Notes: a model not told the origin generated them from the letters alone. A stretch of DNA of 64,000 bases from Misgurnus anguillicaudatus (GCF_027580225.2 NW_027395283.1:9000001-9064000); one strand, 5' to 3'; counted from the first letter of the stretch, positions 45,754 through 56,587 are shown. Numbers and translations are program-made.

Positions 45754-47145
45754 TTGCCGGCAGCTGACAATCCTAAAACAGGACAACACAGCTGCCCACA
45801 CTCAAACAGAAGAAAAGAAGAAAAAATGCCTTCTTTTGGATCTCAATCCACCTGCTGCTCAAACTGCCACAGACTTTTACAAAAGATTGCGGTTCTCGAA
45901 ACAAAGTTACTTGTGGCGCTGCCAACCCTGCCAGAACATACAGCGGAGCTTCATCGTGGTCCTTCTCAACATAAAGCTGGTGAGTCCTGTGAACCTAATG
46001 CTTATAAACAGGTCATAGTGAGCTCAGAGAAACCTAAAGTAATTGAGGACACAAACCGATGGCATAAACAGGGTGCGAGACCCAAAAGTGCTCAAGACAT
46101 TAGACTGTCACGAGTGTCACAAATTGCTGCATTAGCATCATCTACCCCAGATATGGGTACAACTCGAGTAGCCAATATTGGTATTCTACCACCCCCTGTA
46201 CGGCTTGAAAATAGATTTGAAGCACTAATGAGTTTGGGTGAAGAATTCCCAAATGTTAATGGACACAGATCACATCAGTCAGTAGCTTACAGAGCTAACA
46301 GACGCTCAATATCATACAGGCAGAGGCGCTCCGCTCAGACAGCAGCCGAGCCAAGCACGCTGATAGTGGGTGACAATATTATCAGAAACTTTGTAAGCAA
46401 GGCTACCCGTACATACTGTTTTCCTCGGGCAACGGTTTCTGATGTTAACAAGGAATTTGGCAACATTCTGATGAAACATAAGTCTGTCAGTCGGATTGTC
46501 ATACATGTGGGAAAGAATGATATTCGGAAAGAGCAGTCTGAGCTCCTTAAGGTGGATTTCAATGAACTTTTTGAAACACTTGCAAGACTGAAAGTTAAAT
46601 CTTTCATCAGTGGACCTCTCCCAGCCCGGGGAACAAATATGTTTTCTCGGCTACTAAGTTTAAATTCATGGCTGCAAAAAACCTGCACCATGAGAGGACT
46701 GAATTACATTGACAATTTCAATATCTTCTGGAGCCAAAGGCAACTTTTTAACTCAGATGGTATCCACCCAAACAAACTGGGTGCTAGGTTGCTTAAAGAC
46801 AATATCTTTTTCTCCATGCATCATCCATCAGCTGAGAGTGCCAGTCCACTACTGAACAGCGGAAATGACCACAGGATTTCACACCAGAACCTGGATGGAC
46901 ATTCAGATGACAAGGATAAAACTCTGCAGTCACAACTACTGTTCACAGACACAGCTCAGGCTGAGCCCTGCCCACAGACCTCGCTACAGCTGGATTGTGA
47001 ATCAACACCCAAGGACGTTTCTGTTGATAATGACCAGAGGAATGATAACACTCCCTCCCAGCCTTCAGGAACACCAGAATCACAGCTGATGTCGTCACAC
47101 TCTCTCTCCCTCTCTCCAACATCACCACTTCTGGGCTTTTCATAG
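45754..47145 (+). CDS. L2 ORF1 with SGNH/GDSL-esterase-like domain
   Basis: 463 codons from the first ATG; a second ATG at 45826 (MPSFGSQSTCCSNCHRLL) is the likelier start because the Cys-rich, coiled-coil-like N-terminus begins there. The middle (about residues 200-355) is an SGNH-hydrolase fold like that in ORF1 of CR1/L2 LINEs: block I VGDNIIRNF, block III IHVGKNDIRKEQSE, block V SDGIHPNKLGARLL. In the family, block I is GDS with the catalytic Ser; here it is GDN, so the esterase should be inactive, while the Asp and His of block V are kept. The C-terminus is Ser/Pro/Gln-rich. ORF1 binds the LINE RNA or membranes in related elements; that role is inferred. Confidence 0.85.
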   Translation: MPAADNPKTGQHSCPHSNRRKEEKMPSFGSQSTCCSNCHRLLQKIAVLETKLLVALPTLPEHTAELHRGPSQHKAGESCEPNAYKQVIVSSEKPKVIEDTNRWHKQGARPKSAQDIRLSRVSQIAALASSTPDMGTTRVANIGILPPPVRLENRFEALMSLGEEFPNVNGHRSHQSVAYRANRRSISYRQRRSAQTAAEPSTLIVGDNIIRNFVSKATRTYCFPRATVSDVNKEFGNILMKHKSVSRIVIHVGKNDIRKEQSELLKVDFNELFETLARLKVKSFISGPLPARGTNMFSRLLSLNSWLQKTCTMRGLNYIDNFNIFWSQRQLFNSDGIHPNKLGARLLKDNIFFSMHHPSAESASPLLNSGNDHRISHQNLDGHSDDKDKTLQSQLLFTDTAQAEPCPQTSLQLDCESTPKDVSVDNDQRNDNTPSQPSGTPESQLMSSHSLSLSPTSPLLGFS

Positions 47146-47358
47146 AAAATGGAGAAACTGGTATCTGCTGGAACAAAGCTCTCCCACTCTATTGCTGCGA
47201 GTCCCCAAATATCAACCAAGAAACGGCGGGCTCCTCAACCACCAAAGCCTTCGGGCCCAGCCTGCCCTCCCCCTCCATCTGAGAGAGCACTCCGACCTCT
47301 GCCTCAACGTCAGGGATCACACCAGCCCTCATCTGCAAACAGCACTGGTAACTGATGT

Positions 47359-50166
47359 GTGTTGGGTTCCCGCTACGTCAGCAGTAACAATCATAAATAT
47401 TTTAAGAACAAGCGGGTGCCCGATGTCCCTTTAGCTTTCCCTATCTCTGTCCTGACATGTGATAGAAAGATGAAGGCCGTCTCCAGCCGCACAGCAATTC
47501 TATCTAATCTACTGCCTATTATACGTCATTCTGAGATTGATACAGTGCCAAAACCAGTTACTGTTAAGTTAGCACTTCTGAACATCCGTTCACTAAAGAA
47601 CAAATCCTTTTTAGTTAATGATCTTATCACCACTAACAACCTGGACTTTATGTTTCTAAATGAAACTTGGTTAGATGACAGCTGCAGTGCTACAGTCCTC
47701 AATGAATCAGCCCCACCCAACTTTACCTTTATAAATGTCTGTAGAGCTATTAGAAGAGGTGGAGGAATAGCTGCTTTATTCAAAGATGCCTTTCAATGCA
47801 AGCAAGTGTTACTTGGTGATTACCAGTCTTTTGAATATTTGTGTATTGCTTTAAAAGGTACACCACGCATTCTGTTTACAATTATTTATAGACCTCCCAA
47901 ATACACCTCAGCATTTGTTGATGAATTCACAGAACTTTTATCAACAATTTCCTCTGAATTTGATTATTTTGTTATTGCTGGAGATTTTAATATTCATATA
48001 GACAATGCAGAAAACAATGCTGCAATTGAACTGTTAAATGTTTTAAACACCTTTGATCTGACCCAGCACGTGCAAGGTCCTACACACAATCGGGGACACA
48101 CTCTTGATCTGCTCATTAGCAAGGGTCTATACATTTCATCCACTGTAATCAAGGATGAAGCACTATCTGACCATTTCTGTGTTTACTTTGATTTATTGAT
48201 CTGTCCTGCCACTGATGCTAGATCTGTCTATGTTAAAAAAAGGTTCATAAATGAGAACACCAGTGAGGTATTTATGAATGTTATATCAATGTTGCCAAAC
48301 ATATCGGCAGACTCTGTTGATGTTCTCCTTGAAAACTTTAACATAAAAGTTAAAGATGCCATTGATGGTATAGCTACAGTAAAGGTCAAGGTGATCACTG
48401 GCAGACGTAAAGCACCCTGGAGAAACACAACAGCAGTACAGCACATGAAAAGAACATGCAGAAAAGCTGAACGTATGTGGCGGAAAACAAAACTTGAAGT
48501 ACATTATAGCATCTATAAAGACAGTCTTCGTGCTTTCAATGTAGAACTAGGCACAGCTAGACAGACCTTCTTTTCAAACATTATAAACAAAAACATAAAC
48601 AACACTCACACTCTTTTTGCTACTGTAGAGAGACTAACAAACCCCCCAAATCAAGTTCCTAGTGAAATGCTCTCTGACAACAAATGCAATGAGTTTGCAA
48701 CCTTTTTCTCTGAGAAGATCAGTAATATCAGAATGGCGATCAATACGGCCTCATATTGTACTGTGATCAGTCAGATATCATTGCAACAACCTCAGAAATT
48801 AGCCATTCTCTCAGAATTTGACAGAATTGATATAAAAACCTTGGAAGAAACAGTACAACATCTTAAAGCATCAACTAGCAGCCTTGACACACTCCCCACA
48901 TCTTTTCTCAAAAAGGTACTTAACTGCTTAGAAACTGACCTCTTAAAAATAGTAAATACCTCTCTGATCACAGGCACCTTTCCAGAGTCATTAAAAACAG
49001 CAGTTGTTAAGCCTCTCCTAAAAAAGAGTAACCTAGACAAAACCATACTTAGCAACTACAGACCAATCTCAAATCTTCCGTTTATAGGCAAGATCATTGA
49101 AAAGGTGGTTTTTAATCAGCTGAACAAATTCTTAAACTCAAATGGCTATCTGGACAATTTTCAATCTGGTTTCCGTCAGCATCACAGCACAGAGACAGTG
49201 CTCATAAAGATAATAAATGATATTCGCTTAAACTCTGATTCAGGTAAAATATCAGTGCTGGTGCTACTAGATCTTAGTGCTGCCTTTGACACAGTAGATC
49301 ACACCATACTCTTACATAGACTGGAAAACTGGGTAGGGCTCTCTGGGATGGTCCTCAAATGGTTTAAAACATACCTACAAGGAAGAGGTTACTATGTGAA
49401 CATAGGTAACCATAAATCTGAGTGGACATCCATGACATGTGGAGTCCCACAGGGTTCAATTCTTGCACCGCTTCTGTTTAATTTGTATATGCTCCCACTT
49501 GGTCAAATAATGAAAAAGAACCAAATTGCTTACCACAGCTATGCAGATGACACCCAGATATACTTAGCCCTGTCACCTAATGACTACAGCCCCATTGACT
49601 CTCTATGTAAATGCATTGATGAAATTAACTGTTGGATGCGTCAAAACTTCCTCCAGTTAAACAAAGACAAAACTGAAGTCATTGTATTTGGAAATAAAGA
49701 TGAAACTCTCAAAGTTAACACATACCTTGACTCTAGGGGTCTAAAGACACAAAATAAAGTCAGAAATCTTGGTGTAATTTTAGAGTCTGACCTTAATTTC
49801 AGTAGTCATGTGAAAGCAATAAGCAAATCAGCTTACTACCATCTCAGAAATATTGCCAGAATTAGCTGTTTTGTATTTTTGTATTTTTGTATTTTTTTTG
49901 TGTTTTATAAATCACTTCATGGCTTAGGACCCAAATACATGACAGATATGCTAACTGTATATAAACCTAAAAGATTACTCAGATCATTAGGATCCGGTCA
50001 GTTAGAAATCCCAAGGGTTCACTCAAAACAAGGTGCGTCAGCATTTAGTTATTATGCCACCTCTAGCTGGAATCAACTTCCAGAAGAGATCAGATGTGCT
50101 TCAACAGTAAACACTTTTAAATCTAGATTAAAAACACGTCCGTTTAACTCTGCATTTACTGAATGA
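47359..50166 (+). CDS. L2 ORF2: APE endonuclease and reverse transcriptase
   Basis: The open frame has 935 codons; the first ATG is at 47470, so translation probably begins there or by reinitiation after ORF1, 213 bp upstream. The apurinic-type endonuclease has LNIRSLKNK, FLNETWL, YRPPK, AGDFNIH and LSDHF. The reverse transcriptase has NYRPISNLPFIGKIIEKVV, GFRQHHSTET, LLDLSAAFDTVDH, CGVPQGSILAPLLF and SYADDTQIY. The product nicks target DNA and copies the LINE RNA. Just after RNIARIS (near 49862) the frame enters a T-rich FVFLYFCIFF stretch and resumes at FYKSLHGLGPKYM. The SRLDYCNSL...ITPVLRSLHWLP segment, present in the LINE fragment at 36437, is missing. So about 70 residues are lost in frame, and activity is doubtful. 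Confidence 0.9.
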   Translation: MLGSRYVSSNNHKYFKNKRVPDVPLAFPISVLTCDRKMKAVSSRTAILSNLLPIIRHSEIDTVPKPVTVKLALLNIRSLKNKSFLVNDLITTNNLDFMFLNETWLDDSCSATVLNESAPPNFTFINVCRAIRRGGGIAALFKDAFQCKQVLLGDYQSFEYLCIALKGTPRILFTIIYRPPKYTSAFVDEFTELLSTISSEFDYFVIAGDFNIHIDNAENNAAIELLNVLNTFDLTQHVQGPTHNRGHTLDLLISKGLYISSTVIKDEALSDHFCVYFDLLICPATDARSVYVKKRFINENTSEVFMNVISMLPNISADSVDVLLENFNIKVKDAIDGIATVKVKVITGRRKAPWRNTTAVQHMKRTCRKAERMWRKTKLEVHYSIYKDSLRAFNVELGTARQTFFSNIINKNINNTHTLFATVERLTNPPNQVPSEMLSDNKCNEFATFFSEKISNIRMAINTASYCTVISQISLQQPQKLAILSEFDRIDIKTLEETVQHLKASTSSLDTLPTSFLKKVLNCLETDLLKIVNTSLITGTFPESLKTAVVKPLLKKSNLDKTILSNYRPISNLPFIGKIIEKVVFNQLNKFLNSNGYLDNFQSGFRQHHSTETVLIKIINDIRLNSDSGKISVLVLLDLSAAFDTVDHTILLHRLENWVGLSGMVLKWFKTYLQGRGYYVNIGNHKSEWTSMTCGVPQGSILAPLLFNLYMLPLGQIMKKNQIAYHSYADDTQIYLALSPNDYSPIDSLCKCIDEINCWMRQNFLQLNKDKTEVIVFGNKDETLKVNTYLDSRGLKTQNKVRNLGVILESDLNFSSHVKAISKSAYYHLRNIARISCFVFLYFCIFFVFYKSLHGLGPKYMTDMLTVYKPKRLLRSLGSGQLEIPRVHSKQGASAFSYYATSSWNQLPEEIRCASTVNTFKSRLKTRPFNSAFTE

Positions 50167-50378
50167 GCACTGTGCTGCTTCACACTGACTGCACTTTTAA
50201 CTCAAGTCACTTTTATTTCTGTTTTATTCTTTTTAACATTTTAAAGTGTTTTTATTGTGATTTTATTGTGTATCTATTATTTTTACATTTTCTTTTTTTC
50301 TCTTTTATATATTGTTTTCTCATTTCTATGTAAAGCACTTTGAATGACCTCTGTGTATGAAATGTGCTATTCAAATAA

Positions 50379-50405
50379 ACTTGCCTTGCCTTGCCTTGCC
50401 TTGCC
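50379..50405 (+). repeat. 3' terminal CTTGC repeats of the L2 LINE
   Basis: Five tandem copies of CTTGC/CCTTG follow AAATAAA at the LINE's end. Short 3' tandem repeats of this kind are where L2-type reverse transcription starts. Confidence 0.85.
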
Positions 50406-50903
50406 TAATGCGGAACTACTGTTGGATCTGCGGGTTCTTTATGGACAGCTAATCTGTTGCCCTGCCGGTCCAGTCAGTTAGTGAGCAGCGATAGCGAGGA
50501 TGGCAAGTGGTGTTCCCAGCCTCTTTAAGATCCCAAGTTTGGCAAAACTTCAGTTTTCCAGTCAGTTACAATAGTACAGGCGAGAGAGTGGTGGAAAAGA
50601 CGAGGACAGTGCGTCTGCGTCGGCGTTGTTCAGCAGTTGTTAGGTATACTTAAAGTGGTATACATTTTTGAAATACGAGGTAGTATGTTAAATGCATTTC
50701 AGTTCATATTCATGACATCTCAAAATAACACTGATAAGGACACCTATGTTTTTAAGATTATCTTAAGAACAAAAAAAAATGCCTTCTTCATTTTTGTTTT
50801 GCTTTTCCCTCCATTGTACCGAAAGTGAATCGAACCGTGGCCCCTGAACCGAGGTATGAACCGAACCGAGACTTCTGTGTACCGTTCCACCCCTAATACC
50901 ACT

Positions 50904-52318
50904 GGAGTCATACTGTCCCGACCATAGGCCAATTCAGTTGTTCCTCACAGCGATGTCCTAACAGTCCTAACAGTAACCTACTTTCCAAAATTTAAAATCG
51001 GTTCAAAACCACTGAATGAACGGACAAGCCCCCATATGTCATAACCACCTGGCTCACAGTGAGCATGACATAAAGGGGAGACCACACCAAAGCATATTTT
51101 TAAACAAAAGTATATTTATTAACTAAAATATTTTATAAAGTCAGTATATGTAAGACAAAGCAAATCAACATGTGGATATGCAGTGCAAAAAAAGTAAGGA
51201 AAGAGAGTCTGCTCGTGGATGACCATCACCTGTTCACGAAAACCCAGTCTCAAGGTCAAACCAGCCAAAGCCCAACTCACACTGTTAACACTCTAATGAT
51301 CAGCAAAACACCAGGCATTTTTCCTTTGTTGTCAAGTACACACTGTGCCTGTTGGACTATTGCCTGTCAACCACAGTAACTGTCAAGAACTTCATGGCAG
51401 AGGTCTACACCCTGGTAAATTTAAGACTGCGATTATTTTGTCAATCACACGGGGTCGCCATTTTGCACACCACATGGTCAAGCCCTTAACCACACACCTT
51501 CATGTAAACGTGTGAGGCTTGGCCTCACCACTGAAGGCCACGCCCCCTCACTGGACTGTCACCACATGCAGGATACATCTTGCACAAATGCATGGACATT
51601 TACCAAAGACTTTTGACAATGGCTTTATAAATAGCAAGACAGTGGATGATCACTCTTAAGAGATGGACCACACTCTGCACCTGCTAACAACGCTAGTGCC
51701 TTGCTCATCACAAAGACAATGATGCAAAGGTAATGTAACTAATGTTCACAAACAACACATAACACCACATTACCCCAATCCAGTTGCATCCAGGCCATAC
51801 TAACCATCACCACAGCCAGAACAGAAGTTTAATGGGCGTGTGCAATTATTCAACAACAGCTCATTGAGAGCCTAGATTCTGTACAGCCATTAACATCTGG
51901 AAGTGGACTGCTTAAGTCATGTAAATGAACACTCAGAACAGTGCCAGAAACCAGCTCAAATGGCATTGAATCCAACCTTTCTAAGACCAGGACATTGAAG
52001 AACCTACCAATGTCTCAGAACTGTGAAGTTGTTCAAAACGTCTCTTCTGGAAAAGGACCACCATTCATGTGGAATGCTCAGGACCACGCCATGAAAGAGC
52101 TTACATGGCCCCTATGCTCAACTTTATGTCTGCACAAAGCTAGATTCACCACCACTGTTTCTGAACTGGTCTATACCGACAGCAAGACCAGAACAAAGGG
52201 GGGTGCTCACACCAGATAAACACTGCCCCCACCAGAACTGAGACATTGGGTGAAAGAAAGCCCTGCTCCGCACTTTATGAGCCATCCAGCAAGTCTCCAC
52301 TCACAATGGAGCACAGAA
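50904..52318. other. No gene recognised
   Basis: The region is moderately rich in CA/TG and has no LINE, hAT or NLR motif that I recognise. A 14-bp palindrome, GGCTCACAGTGAGC, lies near 51050. It might include retroelement LTR material linked to the Ty3 fragment at 44953, but I could not show this. Confidence 0.35.
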
Positions 52319-52420
52319 TACCCCTCAACCACAGCCCAGGAACCACCACAAGGATGTGGAATCCATACCGGTATGGATTCCACATCCTTGTGGTGGTTCC
52401 TGGCCTGTGGTTGAGGGGTA
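52319..52420. repeat. 102-bp palindrome with no spacer
   Basis: The two 51-bp arms (52319-52369, 52370-52420) are reverse complements apart from one mismatched pair. The centre is ATACC|GGTAT. Arm strings include TACCCCTCAACCACAG, AACCACCACAAGGATGTGG and AATCCATACC. It codes for nothing known. Confidence 0.95.
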
Positions 52421-53381
52421 GGCAAATAAGATTCTGGTTTCGAAGCGTGGGCTTGAACATTATATGGTTCGGGACCCATATTTGAACATTTGCTTAGAAA
52501 GATTTAGACGTGGGATCCAGACATGTCAGTGTTCGGTTACCCCGCTGACCACAGCCTGATCTCGGACACTTATAATTTTCCGCTGGCTCTGATGTATCCG
52601 TGTTTGATGGTCAAACATTAGATTTTATTTGTTTTCGGTTTATCAAACCTGGAGTATTTGGTGTCATGGATCTCCACAAGGGAGAGAGCGAGAACCCAGG
52701 CGCAGACTTGAATGAACACAAAACTGATTTTATTAACACAAAGAGGGAAACAAGACCCATGATGGGGCAAAACCGGGTAACACCATGAACACAATAAACA
52801 AAACACTAAGGGCCAGATTTACTAACAGCTTGCATCAGCGCAAACTATCATTTTGTCATTTAATAACGACTGTTGTGATTTACTAAAGACGTGCGGTGGA
52901 TAATTAGTGCTGAAAAGGTGTGGTCTGTTTTTTTGTGAGTGAATTTATTGCATATGCATTTCTACAGTAGGAGTTTCCCTTTCAAACGCAAAATGTATAG
53001 GAGGAGATTATTTAAATGATTCACGCAACACAATTTATTAATGTTTGTGCATGTGTTATGACTGGTATTTGTGCCATTATTTAAGGCAGTGAATCTAATC
53101 AATATAGAGTAAAAAGATCGCTTCAAGAATAAAAGGGTGGTGTTGAATTTTCTTAATAAACACGTTGAGTAACGGGAAGTGAATTACTGGAGGCAGTGAA
53201 AAATTCAAATTTCTTGTAAACCTTTATGTCCTCCAGTTCTTTAGTGTACTATTGCTTTGTTAGCTGGGATTACACACCCCAAAATTTTCTGTTGTGATGT
53301 CCATGGTGCTGAACTCAAGATCAGCTCTGCTTTTTTGCAACCCTGCAGTAATTTGTGCTGCTCTTAGTAGATTGTGTAGGT

Positions 53382-54047
53382 CAGGGGTTTTCAAACCTGT
53401 CCTGGAGGACCACTAGTACTGCACAATTTGCATGTCTCCCTCATTAGACACACCTGGTTTAAATCTTCAGCTCATTAGTAGAGACTGCAAAACCAGGGCT
53501 GCGTTCAGCCCCGACAAAATGTGGCACAACGTTTATTAAACAGAAACAGTGATGCATTGAACACCCTGTTGTGATGACGCAAGAGTTGCAACTACGGTAG
53601 CTGAGAGGCCATTCTTTTTTAAATGTTTCTGAAGCCTGATGAAATCGTTATAAATGTGTGTTAAATACTGTAAAATACCCTCAATGTTACAGTCACTGAC
53701 CTTGCCGTCCAGAATGAAAGGCAACATTCCAACTTTAACCCATTGAGCGAGCTGTCTCTTTACTACCACGTGGTTTTATATATCTTGCCGTTGATTGGGC
53801 CGTCATTTCTGACACACCCACCAAACAAGAGAAAACGCTTCTAAAACCTGTTGCACTCCGTTGCACACCGTTTGCAGGAAAGATGTCGTTCAACCCGGAA
53901 ACCGTAGCAAAATGTTGCGCACCGTTGTGAGATTGAAAGTGCCCCTGAACTGGGTGTGTAAGGTAACTGAATGAGGTGTGTCACAAAAGGGAAACATGCA
54001 AAATGTGCAGTACTAGTGGTCCTCCAGGACAGGTTTGAAAACCCCTG
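53382..54047. mobile_element. MITE with about 43-bp inverted ends, carrying an inner insertion
   Basis: The left end CAGGGGTTTTCAAACCTGTC continues as CTGGAGGACCACTAGTACTG. The right end at 54005-54047 is its exact inverse over about 43 bp. Inside, 53491-53949 appears to be a separate insert starting AGGGCTGCGTTCAGCCCC, as the flanking arms resemble one continuous sequence. hAT-type ends, but no exact 8-bp duplication because another MITE abuts the right end. Confidence 0.7.
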
Positions 54048-54342
54048 GGGCCTCATGTATAAAACAGTGCGTAGGATCCTTACTAAAAGTTTACGTATGC
54101 ACAAAAGCCAAAAATGGCATACACCAAAAATTATGAAGACTTCTAAAACAAAGCAATGTTCCCTTTATAAATAACAGATCACCTGCAAGTGTGCGTACAT
54201 GAATCATCCTAATATCCCACCCTGCAAGCCCATTCTCCTATCAAGTTTGTTTTTTATAAATCACAACCTTTGCGTGGGAACTGGCATACGCACGTTTCCA
54301 GCCCCATTTTGTGCGTACGCACGCTTTATACATAAGGCCCCA
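54046..54342. mobile_element. MITE with GGGGCCTCATGTATAAA ends
   Basis: The left end TGGGGCCTCATGTATAAA is mirrored by TTTATACATAAGGCCCCA at the right, with one mismatch. The body has several ACGCAC/GTGCGTAC motifs. It sits exactly at the right edge of the previous MITE, with 1-2 shared bases. Confidence 0.75.
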
Positions 54343-54779
54343 GGTGTACAGTAGGTCATTATGGAAATCAGATGTTGCGACTGTGTTATTTAATTTGTGC
54401 CTTTTAAACAAATAACCTGCAGATATTACTACTCCCATTAGCACTTTTTGGAATTGCGCTCTCACACAAATTTGCCCCTTATCTTTATCTTTACAAAATA
54501 CTCTAGACAAGACTTAACAAGGGTACGTGGTAAATACAAAATTAATCAGCACAAGACACAAGGGCATTAAATAAGGAAGCAAATCAAGAGGGCAACAGTA
54601 ACAATAACAAGGTGATTAACAAGGAGATGAGAGAGGCCGGGTCAGGAGATGAGACAAGGAAGCACACAGCCCAAAACTAAAGGCCATGTGCTACCACACA
54701 AAACAGAGGCCTGTCACAATCCTGCCTCAAGACTAAGAGTAAACAAAAGGAGATGAGGGGAGAATCATGACATTACCTT

Positions 54780-55258
54780 TCCAGTGCCAAATGGCATTTT
54801 TGTCACCTTTATGGGCACTTTGAGGAGGAGAGATGTGTAAACAGACGCTCCAGATAAAGAGAAAATTATTGTTTTCATCGCTTTATTCACCAAGTGTATT
54901 TTTATCGTCCACACAATGGGACATTATTGTGGTACATCCCTCAAGTTTACATCCAAGAGCTCTTGTCTTTGAAAGGATAAGGACATGGGGATAATCACTT
55001 CTGATTATGATTCATTGACTGAGTCACGAGCTAGGGAGCTTATTGAGACACACAGAAAGTGTGTAAAACAGCGTGAGCCTGTGGATGTGTGTGACCATTC
55101 ACTCTGGTAGCAGCTTTTTCCAGTCACAGGTACTGTATGCGTTTTAAAATGGCAGAATGATGCAAACGGTGAAGCAGTTACTGGTATATTATCAGTAGAA
55201 TATTGCACGGTCAATCATATTCAGGAACCAGAAAGAACTATTGTATAATATTTTGATA
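54780..55258. other. No gene recognised
   Basis: Nothing supported beyond AT-rich intronic sequence. Confidence 0.4.
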
Positions 55259-55266
55259 GTTTTAAA

Positions 55267-56515
55267 TAGGGATGCACGATCTTGATTTTTCATGGCTGGT
55301 TTTTATACCGATTTTCTTAACAGGCAAATTGGCCGATTCCGATTTTTTTCTTATCAAGCAACAAACAAGAAAGAATGAAAGTATACATAAACAATATGTT
55401 TATTTGGTATTTAACAGGCTAAACTTGGTTTGGCTATTGAAAACAATAACTGTAACCATCTAAAATTAACAGCAGTAACTGTGCAGTAGTCTACGTTCAA
55501 TACAAATATAAGTGGTTAAATGAGACCATGACATGGATGTTTGAGTGAGGGTTGAAGGTCTTATCAACAGACTTTTGAAACTTATTGTGTTCTATCAGGT
55601 GATGAACTTAAATGTCTGACCAAGTTTGTTGTGGTGAATGCAGGGCTCTCAGGTTTTATTTAAAAGTTTGGAGTGAGATAACATCTGTTAGGGGAGGAGC
55701 CCCTCTGCCCCACCAAATTCTCAAGTTTTTGCTAGCAGTTGAATGTTACCTTTATTCATAACTGACCAGCACAAATATAAATTATAACAATTGGTAAGTC
55801 TGATTAAAGAGAGACAAATGTATCCAAATTTAATAAATTGCTTTACATATTAAAAAATACAAATGTATCAAAATTAAAATGAAATCTGTATTATACAGTA
55901 GGATTCTAAGCTGTGTTTAAGAGAGAGATAAGGTTACATGTTCAGTACTACATGGCAATAATAATGAAATACATCTCTGGTCCTTTATTAATTTCAGGAA
56001 GCCTCTACTTTAGTTTCAGGTTATCTAAAGCTTCTGATTGCAAAGCAGTTGGAGAGTTTTTTAAATTTTCAAATGATTGACATCAGAGGGGAGCGCGAGA
56101 AAAACTTGAGGCAGCTAAACTCGACAGATAACTTCCCTGTGCCTCGTCCATTAATTGTATATAGCAGGAAGAGTTATCAGTCTCTAAGAAATACAAGGTG
56201 TGAGTGTGTAAACTGACTGAAATGCGTGTATCTCACAGTGAATGCGTGAGACTTGAGAGCCCTGCGAATGTACTGTTGTTTCTCCGCGATTAACTTGTCC
56301 TTTACAGACATTGCAGCTTACAATCTTAATGTCCTGCGCACAGATTTGGAAATGCTTTTACACAAAAGACATGTTTGCGAATGATAAAAATGTAGTCTGT
56401 GCACGCGGGTGCACTTACGGAAAAATCAGCCGAAAAAATACAAAAAACGTCTGGTTGCCGATTGCGCAAAAACTGTCCGATTTCGATCTCTGGCCGGTCA
56501 ACCGGTGCATCCCTA
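55267..56515. mobile_element. hAT-like element with perfect 8-bp target duplication, next to an NLR exon
   Basis: It begins TAGGGATGCACGATC and ends ACCGGTGCATCCCTA. GTTTTAAA flanks both sides exactly (55259-55266, 56516-56523). Subterminal CCGATT/ATCGG motifs are shared with the MITE at 31819, so they are related families. No transposase seen. Only 64 bp separate its right target copy from the LRR exon. Confidence 0.92.
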
Positions 56516-56587
56516 GTTTTAAAATGATTTGTGCTGATGTGTGTGTGGTGTCTGAGAGACTGATGTTTGTGTCTTTGTTCTCTACAG

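Larger units (their letters stand above)
45545..50415 (+). mobile_element. L2-clade LINE, nearly complete, two ORFs
   Basis: It has a 5' region, ORF1 and ORF2 in order, and a 3' UTR that ends in AATAAA-like AAATAAACTTGCC followed by CTTGC repeats (50379-50405), the tail style of L2 elements. CTACTGTT occurs at 45537-45544 and 50416-50423 and may be the target duplication, which would set the borders used here. Both ORFs lack stops, so the copy is young, but ORF2 carries an internal loss near 49870. Confidence 0.85.
45383..50895. mobile_element. hAT element split by an L2 LINE
   Basis: The ends are TGGGGTGGAACGGTACA on the left and, inverted, TAGGGGTGGAACGGTACA on the right; the left copy has lost one base. 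ATACCACT flanks both sides exactly (45375-45382, 50896-50903). Subterminal GAACCG and CGGTTC motifs recur. Only about 160 bp on the left and 490 bp on the right belong to the hAT; the middle is the LINE. No hAT transposase is seen. Confidence 0.88.
52640..54770. repeat. Dispersed repeat split by nested MITEs (tentative)
   Basis: 52640-52800 (ACCCAGGCGCAGAC, AACACAAAACTGATTTTATT) and 54510-54770 (ACACAAGGGCATTAAATAAG, CAAGACTAAGAGTAAACAAA) look like the two halves of one LTR-like or SINE-like repeat, separated by about 1.7 kb of later insertions. At 52808 a MITE end (GGGCCAGATTTACTAAC) begins, whose partner is missing. Confidence 0.4.

Noticed and set aside
45534..46018. Small frames before L2 ORF1
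   Set aside because: They overlap ORF1 in other frames and have no LINE motif.
52243..52485. Protein-coding gene over the palindrome
   Set aside because: Frames on both strands give the same peptide because of the palindrome; there is no independent coding evidence.
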